Assembly (NCBI GenBank): GCA_036250195.1
Contig: JAVHZZ010000010.1
Span: 110,347,525-110,411,524, forward strand
DNA from: Mixophyes australis
Taxonomy: Eukaryota; Chordata; Amphibia; Anura; Limnodynastidae
Length of the DNA stretch: 64,000 bases
Reading direction: 5' to 3'
Shown: positions 51,301-62,030 of the stretch, one piece after another
Position numbering within the stretch: the first letter of the stretch is position 1
Layout of the letters: the number at the start of each line of letters is the position of its first letter
Translations under genes and position numbers: made by a program
Notes under the pieces: generated by a model
Databases searched by the model: none
Seen by the model: only the letters and a program-made list of their open reading frames with translations
Told to the model about the DNA's origin: nothing

Positions 51301-54300
51301 GCCGACGTCCCAACGACCCTGGTAACGTCTCTGTGTATCATCCAGCAGTAGTCGGCCATCATGCCGACGTCCCAACGACCCTGGTAACGTCTCTGTGTAT
51401 CATCCAGCAGTAGTCCGCCATCATGCCGACGTCCCAACGACCCTGGTATCGTCTCTGTGTATCATCCAGCAGTAGTCAGCTTCATGCTGATGTCCCAACC
51501 ACCCTGGTAACGTCTCTGTGTATCATCCAGCAGTAGTCAGCCATCATGCCGACGTCCCAACGACCCTGGTATCGTCTCTGTGTATCATCCAGCAGTAGTC
51601 AGCTTCATGCTGATGTCCCAACCACCCTGGTAACGTCTCTGTGTATCATCCAGCAGTAGTCAGCCATCATGCCGACGTCCCAACGACCCTGGTATCGTCT
51701 CTGTGTATCATCCAGCAGTAGTCAGCCATCATGCCGACGTCCCAACCACCCTGGTATCGTCTCTGTGTATCATCCAGCAGTAGTCAGCCATCATGCCCAC
51801 GTCCCAACGACCCTGGTAACGTCTCTGTGTATCATCCAGCAGTAGTCAGCCATCATGCCGACGTCCCAACGACCCTGGTATCGTCTCTGTGTATCATCCA
51901 GCAGTAGTCAGCCATCATGCCCACGTCCCAACGACCCTGGTAACGTCTCTGTGTATCATCCAGCAGTAGTCAGCCATCATGCCGACGTCCCAACGACCCT
52001 GGTAACGTCTCTGTATCATCCAGCAGTAGTCAGCCATCATGCCGACGTCCCAACGACCCTGGTATCGTCTCTGTGTATCATCCAGCAGTAGTCAGCCATC
52101 ATGCCGACGTCCCAACGACCCTGGTATCGTCTCTGTGTATCATCCAGCAGTAGTCAGCCATCATACCGACGTCCCAACGACCCTGGTAACGTCTCTGTGT
52201 ATCATCCAGCAGTAGTCAGCCATCATGCCGACGTCCCAATCACCCTGGTAACGTCTCTGTGTGTCATCCAGCAGTAGTCAGCCATCATGCCGACGTCCCA
52301 ACGACCCTGGTAACGTCTCTGTGTATCATCCAGCAGTAGTCAGCCATCATGCCGACGTCCCAACGACCCTGGTAACGTCTCTGTGTATCATCCAGCAGTA
52401 GTCAGCCATCATGCCGACGTCCCAACGACCCTGGTAACGTCTCTGTGTATCATCCAGCAGTAGTCAGCCATCATGCGGACGTCCCAACGACCCTGGTAAC
52501 GTCTCTGTGTATCATCCAGCAGTAGTCAGCCATCATGCCGACGTCCCAACGACCCTGGTAACGTCTCTGTGTATCATCCAGCAGTAGTCAGCCATCATGC
52601 CGACGTCCCAACGACCCTGGTAACGTCTCTGTGTATCATCCAGCAGTAGTCAGCCATCATGCCGACGTCCCAATCACCCTGGTATCGTCTCTGTGTATCA
52701 TCCAGCAGTAGTCAGCCATCATGCCGACGTCCCAATCACCCTGGTATCGTCTCTGTGTATCATCCAGCAGTAGTCAGCCATCATGCCGACGTCCCAACGA
52801 CCCTGGTAACGTCTCTGTGTATCATCCAGCAGTAGTCAGCCATCATGCTGACGTCCCAACGACCCTGGTAACGTCTCTGTGTATCATCCAGCAGTAGTCA
52901 GCCATCATGCCGACGTCCCAACGACCCTGGTATCGTCTCTGTGTATCATTCAGCAGTAGTCAGCCATCATGCAGACGTCCCAACGGCCCTGGTAACGTCT
53001 CTGTGTGTCATCCAGCAGTAGTCAGCCATCATGCCGACGTCCCAACGACCCTGGTATCGTCTCTGTGTATCATCCAGCAGTAGTCGGCCATCATGCCGAC
53101 GTCCCAACGACCCTGGTAACGTCTCTGTGTATCATCCAGCAGTAGTCGGCCATCATGCCGACGTCCCAACGACCCTGGTAACGTCTCTGTGTATCATCCA
53201 GCAGTAGTCGGCCATCATGCCGACGTCCCAACGACCCTGGTAACGTCTCTGTGTATCATCCAGCAGTAGTCAGCCATCATGCCGACGTCCCAACGACCCT
53301 GGTAACGTCTCTGTGTATCATCCAGCAGTAGTCAGCCATCATGCCGACGTCCCAACGACCCTGGTATCGTCTCTGTGTATCATCCAGCAGTAGTCAGCTT
53401 CATGCTGATGTCCCAACCACCCTGGTAACGTCTCTGTGTATCATCCAGCAGTAGTCAGCCATCATGCCGACGTCCCAACGACCCTGGTATCGTCTCTGTG
53501 TATCATCCAGCAGTAGTCAGCTTCATGCTGATGTCCCAACCACCCTGGTAACGTCTCTGTGTATCATCCAGCAGTAGTCAGCCATCATGCCGACGTCCCA
53601 ACGACCCTGGTATCGTCTCTGTGTATCATCCAGCAGTAGTCAGCCATCATGCCGACGTCCCAACGACCCTGGTATCGTCTCTGTGTATCATCCAGCAGTA
53701 GTCAGCCATCATGCCCACGTCCCAACGACCCTGGTAACGTCTCTGTGTATCATCCAGCAGTAGTCAGCCATCATGCCGACGTCCCAACGACCCTGGTATC
53801 GTCTCTGTGTATCATCCAGCAGTAGTCAGCCATCATGCCCACGTCCCAACCACCCTGGTAACGTCTCTGTGTATCATCCAGCAGTAGTCAGCCATCATGC
53901 CCACGTCCCAACGACCCTGGTAACGTCTCTGTGTATCATCCAGCAGTAGTCAGCCATCATGCCGACGTCCCAACGACCCTGGTAACGTCTCTGTGTATCA
54001 TCCAGCAGTAGTCGGCCATCATGCCGACGTCCCAACGACCCTGGTAACGTCTCTGTGTATCATCCAGCAGTAGTCGGCCATCATGCCGACGTCCCAACGA
54101 CCCTGGTATCGTCTCTGTGTATCATCCAGCAGTAGTCAGCCATCATGCCGACGTCCCAACGACCCTGGTAACGTCTCTGTGTATCATCCAGCAGTAGTCA
54201 GCCATCATGCCGACGTCCCAACGACCCTGGTAACGTCTCTGTGTATCATCCAGCAGTAGTCAGCCATCATGCTGACGTCCCAACGACCCTGGTATCGTCT

Positions 54301-54668
54301 CTGTGTATCATCCAGCAGTAGTCAGCCATCATGCCCACGTCCCAACGACCCTGGTAACGTCTCTGTGTATCATCCAGCAGTAGTCAGCCATCATGCTGAC
54401 GTCCCAACGACCCTGGTAACGTCTCTGTGTATCATCCAGCAGTAGTCAGCCATCATGCCGACGTCCCAACGACCCTGGTATCGTCTCTGTGTATCATCCA
54501 GCAGTAGTCGGCCATCATGCCGACGTCCCAACGACCCTGGTAACGTCTCTGTGTATCATCCAGCAGTAGTCAGCCATCATGCTGACGTCCCAACGACCCT
54601 GGTATCGTCTCTGTGTATCATCCAGCAGTAGTCAGCCATCATGCCGACGTCCCAACCACCCTGGTATC
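39381..54668. repeat. giant 62-bp minisatellite, 15.3 kb, about 246 copies, derived from coding sequence
   Basis: Near-identical 62-bp units running from CTCTGTGTATCATCCAGCAG through CGACCCTGGTAA. On the minus strand each unit encodes YQGRWDVGMMADYCWMIHRD, the end of the adjacent pseudogene's protein. Sixty-two bases are 20 codons plus 2, so the protein frame is lost at every junction. Recurrent variants are GGTAAC/GGTATC, CCAACGACC/CCAATCACC/CCAACCACC, TGCCGACG/TGCTGAAG, TCATTTAGACG, and GTATC lacking GT. Each unit has about four CpGs, giving near a thousand in total. Variant blocks repeat at about 1,984, 2,108, 2,532 and 1,856 bp. Confidence 0.97.
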
Positions 54669-55466
54669 TTCTTGTTACATCTTTATCATCTTGGTGGAAC
54701 CGTTCACCCTGTTCTTCTCTGTAGTCTCCGAGATTATTCGGGAAATGCTCAATATGGGAATTCATAAAATGTACCTTTAATTTCATATTACAGCCAAGGT
54801 TTCTGTAACTATTAAGCATTTCCCTGAAAATTTCTTTCTAGTTTGGATCCTTGACATTGCCTAAAAATTTTGGAATCACTTGTTTGAATGAAGTCCACGC
54901 TGAAAGTTCCACAATATTCATTACACGCCCGAAATGTTCATCTTTTATTAACTTTCTAATATCAGGGCCTGTAAAAATGCCTCCTTCAGTTTAGCATCGG
55001 ATATGTTAGGGAATTTGGTACAAAGATATTTGAACGTTTCTCCATCTTTAGGCAGTGCTTTTACATATTGTTTCATCAGTCCTAGTTTTATATGTAGAGG
55101 TGGAAGTAAAACTTTATTTGGATTTACTAAACTGGATTTCATGACATTAGTTTTTACAATTTCTAAACTTGTTCGAGCTGGCCAATTGTTTTTTTGCCAA
55201 TGTAAATTTTTAGCTCTGCTATCCCATTCACAGAGAAAACATGGGAATTTGGTGTAACCTTGTTGCTGGCCTAGTACCATGCATAAACTTTTAAGGTCTT
55301 CACATGTTAACCAGTTGTGTGTAGCATATCCAATCAGTTCCAAAACAGTTTTCAAATTTTCACGTTTCCTTATAATAGACTGAATGTGCTAATGGTATTG
55401 GCGCGTATGTGTTGCCATTGTGCAATAAAACAGCTTTTAAACTTCTTTTTGAAGAATCTATGAATG
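54669..55466 (-). pseudogene. body of a broken transposon-like gene interrupted by the 62-bp array
   Basis: Minus-strand homology begins near FIDSSKRSLKAVLLHNGN, passes YTKFPCFLCEWDSRAKNLHW (with a CxxC pair), VLLPPLHIKLGLMKQYVKAL and ELSAWTSFKQVIPKFLGNVK, and reaches EEQGERFHQDDKDVTRRYQG, where it runs in frame into the array. I recall this motif series from a widespread uncharacterised protein family in animals, often in transposon-like contexts; function unknown. Damage: a one-base frameshift near 55,370, a one-base frameshift near 54,980, and an in-frame TAG at 54,838-54,840 within NVKDPN-x-KEIFREML. The amino-terminal part upstream of FIDSSK is missing, replaced by a TG-rich microsatellite. 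The C-terminus is displaced to 39.34 kb. It cannot make a full product. Confidence 0.8.
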
Positions 55467-55469
55467 TAT

Positions 55470-55547
55470 ATGTACTGTGTGTGTAGTGTGTACTGTGTGT
55501 GTGTAGAGTGTACTGTGTGTGTGTAGTGTGTACTGTGTGTGCGTATG
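55470..55547. repeat. TGTG-rich compound microsatellite
   Basis: Imperfect copies of TACTGTGTGTGTGTAG/TGTG. It marks the point where recognisable coding homology of the neighbouring pseudogene ends. Confidence 0.9.
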
Positions 55548-55927
55548 TGGTGGTAGGCAGGGGTAAAAATGAGCCGGCACAGGGCAAAACTGTGTTGCAT
55601 CTGTTGTATTTGGTTCCACTTTTGCCAGCTCACCTTGTAGTTGTAGATGTTGTGTGTGTGTGTGCAATGTTCCTTTAGACAGTATGGGGGTTTAGGCCCT
55701 TTGTGAATTTCAGCTCCAGGCCCACGTGGACCATAGTCTGGCACTGGGCGGGGGGAAGTTTTATGATGAGAACTAAATTGCAATGTTCTATACTTCCAAC
55801 TGAATTAATTTAAGACAATGTTTTATAATAAATGTAGGCAGAATACATTTATTATTTTAAAGAATATAAAAAAAATGACTTATTCATAAATACACGTTTT
55901 GCAGAAAAACGTGATGTGATCTGCAAA
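55548..55927. other. unclassified sequence beyond the pseudogene
   Basis: Contains moderately GC-rich sequence (about 55,690-55,760, including CCCACGTGGACC) that looks like part of an unknown dispersed repeat. No coding motif is recognised. Confidence 0.35.
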
Positions 55928-56003
55928 ATCATCATCATCATTTATTTATATAGTGCCAACATATTCCGTAGCGCTTTACAATTGGGGACAAACATAGTAA
56001 ACT
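55928..56003 (-). mobile_element. L2-like LINE or SINE 3' tail fragment
   Basis: On the minus strand it reads GTAAAGCGCTACGGAATATG then GCACTATATAAATAAATGAT and (GAT)n. This is the typical 3' end of L2-like LINEs and of SINEs that use them in amphibians. Only the tail remains. Confidence 0.75.
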
Positions 56004-57564
56004 GATAAACAAACTGGGTAAAACGGGAGAAATTATCGTGTTCAGAAGCCAAAAATCTATAAGTATCACATAAATTCGTTAAAAAAGCTTTTTCATGGCA
56101 GACCTGTGTTATATGTATCAATAACTACAGCAGGGCTTTATTCAGAACAATTTTGCATCATACTAGGGATTCATTAGAGAAACAAGAGCGTTTATCTGAC
56201 CCCAGGTGAAAGTCACCCCTGTACTATAATGCACCGGCCGCCGGGCCGCCATAGGTAGGAGATGAGATTGTCATCTTCCTGAATACGAAATGTGTAAGCT
56301 GGCAGCGGCATTGATGATTTAAGGCGCAGGAAATAAAGGGCAGATAAAAGAAGAGACTATGGCTTGGGTGGTGAGCGTCTGACACATTCATAAACACTTC
56401 TTCCATGTTGCCCAAAGACAGTGTGATCCACAAGTCCTTTGAACTATTTTAGTTTCATGTCTCTGATAATTAAAGAGCAATGGGCTTCTCATTAGAGCGG
56501 AGAGAGTGATGATCATTGTCCCTATATTTCTTAATGGAAGCGAGATACACATATGATTTGGGGATATCAAAGCAATCCTGTGTTATTTAGTAGAGTCGGA
56601 ATTATGGAAACACACAGCAAACCTTTAGTTTGAATTACAAGTGTTAATGTATGCAGTAGCAAATGAATAGAGCGCCTTTCTTCCTCCCTTGTATCTTAAA
56701 TTTTTCATTACAAATTTTCAAAGCTTCAAAGTAACATCTCACAGTCAGTCGCCTTTTTTCTCTCCTTGCATGACAAAGAGCTGTCAAAAATCGTTCCCGT
56801 GTTTGTTAGTGTTTTTCTTTCATTCTCTCATCTAAATGTCAAACAACTTAGCTTAAATAAAGGATAGCATTCTTCATCTGCGTCTCCCAAGAAAAACAAC
56901 AGCGCAGAAGGCATCTAAAAAGGCCCTAATTAATCTTTCTCATTGATTTTGTTTTAGTGTGATATATTTTATGAAAAAAATATGAGTCCAGAAGGCGCTC
57001 TCATTAAAATCATTAGCAACTCAGTGTTAACTGAAAACAGCTTCGTCTTTGGTGTTCTGTGTGGTTGTGGAATAGCGTTGTCCTGGCATCTATCCGCGGT
57101 GAATAATAATAATAGTGACACAGTTTATTTCATGCCGTTGTGTTAAGATTCCTGGTATCGGCACACCCCGCGTCGGAGATCCCAGTGGAGAAATAATTCT
57201 GATTATAATATACCTTACAAGGCGTGTGAGAGTATTGAATAAAAGTATTGTACAGGTTTACAGCACGGATAACGTCAGAAAGGACTTGTCAGTATCTGGG
57301 TAACATGAAATTATTCAGATGTTTTCTGCATTTGTAAAATAAAATATATCCCCAGTTAAGTTTTTAAGGTGATTTTACCTGCAGGGACAAATATTACATG
57401 AGATAGGGGTGTGAAGCAGTGAGCCCTGCAAGGCAGAAAATAATTAGGGACCTCAACATTCGGTTTAATTAATATGTACGATAAAAATAATTCACTATAA
57501 ATATTTTAAAGACAGGTAAATATGGAGGTTGCTCTAGTACAGATGTAAATACTCTGCTTGTCAA
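56004..57564. other. intergenic with a possible conserved non-coding stretch
   Basis: No gene is seen. The part from about 56,640 to 57,090 lacks repeats and contains homeodomain-like ATTA/TAATTA motifs (for example CCCTAATTAATC near 56,926); see findings. Confidence 0.35.
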
Positions 57565-57846
57565 CATCATCATCAGGTATTTATATAGCGCTACTAATTC
57601 CGCAGCGCTGTACAGAGAACTCGCTCACATCAGTCCCTGCCCCATTAGGGCTTACAGTCTAAATTCCCTAACATACACAGAGACACACAGACAGACTAGG
57701 GTCAATTTGATAGCAGCCAATTAACCTACCAGTATGTTTTTGGAGTGTAGGAGGAAACCGGAGCACCAGGAGGAAACCCACGCAAACACAGGGAGAACAT
57801 ACAAACTCCACATAGATAAGGCCATGGTCGGGAATCGAACTCATTG
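57565..57846 (-). mobile_element. tRNA-derived SINE, 5'-truncated, minus strand
   Basis: Same family as the element at 4,658-4,979: shared central domain (CGTGGGTTTCCTCCTGGTGC on the minus strand), TTAGGGAATTTAGACTGTAA, GCGCTGCGGAATTAGTAG and the GATGAT tail. It retains the B box (GAGTTCGATTCC, 57,832-57,843) but stops just beyond, so the A box is missing. Confidence 0.88.
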
Positions 57847-59833
57847 AAGAGATTTTATCCTTTATCATCATCATTTGTTTGTAAAGGTGAAGGTGATGTT
57901 ATACAGAGGGTGGAGCGTGAAAAACGGGAGTATTAAATATTACAATTAATTTTTCAGATTTTTAGACTTTTAAGACTTTCTCCTGCCGCATTGGTGAAGG
58001 CACACAGTTTTGGGGACATTTTGGCCAGCTTCTGGCTATTTCCCAGAGAGTAAGATGAGTGTATGTGTCTGTGGGTGAGTAGTTAAGGGAAGTAGGTGGG
58101 GGGGTTATTTTTGGATCTTTGCCTTAGGCTGCAGAATATCAGAATAACTCCTGATACTTGAAATAGGACTTCTGCCTGAAATTGACAGTTAGAAACTCAG
58201 ACATATCTGATGCTGCTATTTGACATGTTTTGAATATTTGACATTCATTATTCACCTTGTAAACAAATTGTGGACTGCAATGACTGTCTCCATGGTTACA
58301 GATCTCACTAAGGACTGGAGGGCCAGATACTCACCACATGTCTGCCAAATGGGTGCAATAAACATGTCTACAAGTGCTGATTTCAGGCATTCCAAGTACC
58401 AGGTATTCTACCGCTAAGTCTTGGTTAGCAGAATTTTTTTAATTTAGGCAATGTGTAGTTACCCTTTAAAGCGGGCCGGTCACCTAGACATAGTGGGGGC
58501 AGAATTTTGTGAGCTAAACCAGTATACAGCCAATCAACATGCTAGAAACCAATGACATCACTGAGGCCACACTGCTAGCATTAGCAACGCTTCCCATATA
58601 TAGATGTCCGAATGATCTTTACTCGCACTCTGATAAGTCTACATACTGTGTATTTTTCAAATAAAACTTATTTAACTTGGAGTTTTAGCATTTATTTTAA
58701 AACTGATAAAATAACCATCAACAATATTCATTAGATGTTGTCTCTTTTATCCTGTAGTTTTCTTCTGAATATAGATGGGAAGTAACCAAATTAAACATTT
58801 TTCTGTCATTTCTATATCAGTTTGTCATGTTTTCATTGTATTCTCCTTTTCCTAAAAACATGTATATGTAGAATAAGATTGTAATGTAATGTTTAACGTT
58901 TAGCCAGCAGGGATGAAAGATATTCTCAGTACACAAAGAAACCTCTGCATTCATTATAGTGGTGATTATTACATTATATGTGGCAAGAGATAATTATCAT
59001 TTTTAAATTATCTATAATGCTGAATTTCCCAAATGAGTGCAATGTACATTGTAACTTAAATCACCCACATCCAGTCTTATTTGAGCTATAAACATGACTA
59101 TAACAATTGCAGTGATTGGATTAATCAGGATATAATCTTATATTCGATAAACAAAAGTATAAATGTTTTTGCAGCACCAGTGTAGTATTTAGACGTTGCA
59201 TAGATACCTGGAAGGATCTGCTATTACCTAGACATTAATTCCAGCTATTATCAGATTTCTGAACATTCTAAAAAGTTTCAAATAATTAATAAGTTGGGCA
59301 GTTCCAGTAAACTATGTGATTTACATTTATTCCAAAGTCATTTTCAATATTTAAATGACATTTCTTCTGACATAAAATTAAGTTTCCATCTCTATTTACT
59401 AACAGCTCTAACAATCTTCTGCTTTTGGCTGTCAGTCCCATATTACAGACTACGACAAGATGGATATTTAGGGGAGCTGCGTACAGGGCGATGAATGCAC
59501 AAAGCGTCTTGTTTACTGATAAATGCCTCATATATCATATATTGAAGGACCGCATACTATTAATAGATGAGAAGGTTAGACCTTCATTATGTAAAAGTAC
59601 AATTTACTAATTCTACAAATGGCATATTTGATGAATATCCGAGCACATGTGATTGACAGGTGTCTCGTCATTTCCTAATTTACCAATTACAGTTTATGTA
59701 AAGCAGCTGCTACCCGGGAAGACAGTTTGCCCTTTTCGCCGAGTTAAATGTAACATTTCAATCATCGCGTTTTGTGAGTATATAGAGGCCTGGTCTCAGT
59801 ATCATTTATAAGATGTCTGATAAAGATATTACC
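57847..59833. other. intergenic, nothing firmly recognised
   Basis: AT-rich. The stretch around 58,460-58,610 (including AATGACATCACTGAGGCCAC) may be a dispersed repeat, but no ends could be defined. Confidence 0.4.
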
Positions 59834-59893
59834 GCACTGCGGATCGCATGTGGCGCCCTATAAATAAAAATTAATAATAATATTAATAATAAA
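59834..59893 (+). mobile_element. degenerate LINE/SINE 3' tail
   Basis: GCACTGCGGATCGCATGTGG then CGCCCTATAAATAAAAATTA and an (AATAAT)-like tail: a diverged version of the GCGCTGCGGAATATGTTGGC...TATAAATAA tail of L2-like elements. Only the tail remains. Confidence 0.65.
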
Positions 59894-61730
59894 GAGCCCA
59901 TATGAGCCCTTAATCGTTAGAATGTATAGGGGCACTTATCCACTGGCGTGTCAGTTATACATTTTACATGAGCTTTTGACAAATATGAAACGCATTTAGA
60001 TGAATATGACGCTAGAACTCACGGCTCCTAATGTGACCATTTCCATTGGCGGTGTTACTTACGTGCTCTTCCGTTGAGGCAACGTTCCATTTCCATGTGT
60101 TTTCTGCACAGTGGGAAGCATGTAATGATCTCTAACACACTAGTAACTGTTCTCAGATACTAGTGATAATGTAGTGTCAGTACTATGGGGGCCATAATTC
60201 TGCACCGCTCAGGGTACCCCTGGTATAGCTCAGACTCTTCACACGCCCGGCTCCGTGAGGTAGGGAGCTGGAAATTGGCCTTATACATGGAAGTGTGAAA
60301 GCACAGCTGAATATAGGATATCACAAGTTCATCAGTACAGGTCACATCACAGTTAGTATAATCATGGCTGCCTAACAATAAAATACACTTTGTTATTGAA
60401 TATCTCCGGCTTATCAGTTGCAAGAAATGGCGGTGTTTCAATAATGTTACTGAAGAGCTGACACTCTATGCCTTGTTGATAGTAACTTGCGTGCTCAGTT
60501 TCCCTGATTCCCCAGTATCTGGGTATTTACATAACACCTTAATGTCTCTTGACCCAGTCTCAGGACACGGATATTATACAGATTACAGGTTCCAGGCTCT
60601 GTTCATGGGATTGGGCTCCCCGTCATCACAACGTTACTCCCAGCAGGGGCGATGTAACAGTTTTGGGCTTGTCGCACTGTCGTTCCCACATTGTTTCACA
60701 TCATTTCAAATCCCCGCGGCGGTGGTTACCTCTATGGGGCATAACCCACGAAACAGTGCTCAACCCAATGGACATTACGTATGTGTATTATTTATTTGTT
60801 TTTAGTATAAAAGAAAATACTTTGATTTCTAATCTACTGGCCAATATAGTGTAAGCACTTCTGATAACCATGTATAAAGCTATATACTCATTCAGTGCCC
60901 ATCAGACTCACGGCTTATCCTCCATCCCTATTAGACATGACAGCATTACATCTCAGCATACGGAGATACTGTTGCAGGGATGCCAAGTTATATCATGTTA
61001 TAAACTGTAAACATATGGCAGTTATATTGTGAGCAATGCAGAACATCTCCTCCAGCCTGGAGAAAAACATGTTTGTATTCTGTGGAAATGTATCAAGAGA
61101 GACCCATATAACATAATAAAGTCCTGAGTCCTGTGGGAGCACCACTTTGTGCGCCAAACGCATTTCAAGGTTTCCGCTCTTTGTGACTGTCCCAGGAATG
61201 TCATCTGCAAATAGTTTTTCTGGTTTGCGGATCAATATGAAAAGGTGCAGGGTGGAAATGTCACATCAAAATCACTTAAGGCACGCATAACGAATGTATT
61301 GTACGTTTTTTAAAAAAAGAAAAAACACAGATAAATTTAGCACACGCATGTCTGTATCCAATACATATGTGGAATGTAAAGTCCCAAAAGAATGCACTAA
61401 AAAAAAATATTCAATTAATGTCACATGTTAATTATATAGTTATTAATGACAAAATATTGAATAAAAATTAAAATGCTTTTTTTAATTTAATTTCCCCCCA
61501 TAAAATACATTTATTAGGATGATATTAATGACTACGGTACATAAAATACATTGTTACAGTTGCTCCTGATTACAAACACATGTTCTAGCTGTATACACAG
61601 CCGTCATCACTAGTAATCAGCACTTACACCCGACCTGTAGCTGGTGCCAGTGATACAACAGAAAATCATGTACCTGAGAGATGCCCAAAGCTTGAATTGG
61701 ATGCTGCTGTGTGAGCGGGAGCCTGGCACA
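59894..61730. other. intergenic, nothing recognised
   Basis: Overlapping plus-strand frames of 110 and 101 aa (60,473-60,854) and minus-strand frames near 61.0-61.2 kb have no recognisable domains. Confidence 0.45.
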
Positions 61731-62030
61731 CCCTGACTGTACACTGACTACGTGTATACGCCCTTACTGTACAGTCACTATGTGCATACGCCCTGACTGT
61801 ACACTGACTACATGTATACGCCCTGACTGTACAGTCACTATGTGCATACGCCCTGACTGTACACTGACTACATGTATACGCCCTGACTGTACAGTCACTA
61901 TGTGCATACGCCCTGACTGTACACTGACTACATGTATACGCCCTGACTGTACAGTCACTATGTGCATACGCCCTGACTGTACACTGACTACATGTATACG
62001 CCCTTACTGTACAGTCACTATGTGCATACG
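61731..62030. repeat. 60-bp dimeric minisatellite, exactly 5 copies
   Basis: Two related 30-bp halves alternate strictly: CCCTGACTGTACACTGACTA + CATGTATACG, and CCCTGACTGTACAGTCACTA + TGTGCATACG. The array is exactly 300 bp. Sixty bases are 20 codons, so a plus-strand 113-aa frame (TTCIRPDCTVTMCIRPDC) and a minus-strand frame are both open; neither is a likely gene. Confidence 0.96.

Noticed and set aside
39381..54668. CRISPR array
   Set aside because: There are no unique spacers: the whole 62-bp unit is conserved, and the genome is a vertebrate one.
39306..54767. Plus-strand frames rich in HPAVVSHHADVP and SSSSQPSCRRP
   Set aside because: These are the wrong strand of the 62-bp array. The biologically meaningful translation is the minus-strand one, which continues into unique coding sequence at both ends.
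55370..55783. 137-aa minus-strand frame with His/Thr repeats (THTQYTLHTHS)
   Set aside because: It is the translation of the TGTG microsatellite and overlaps the pseudogene in another frame.
60473..60854. Two overlapping frames of 110 and 101 aa
   Set aside because: No recognisable domain, no consistent frame, no splice or promoter context; likely chance.
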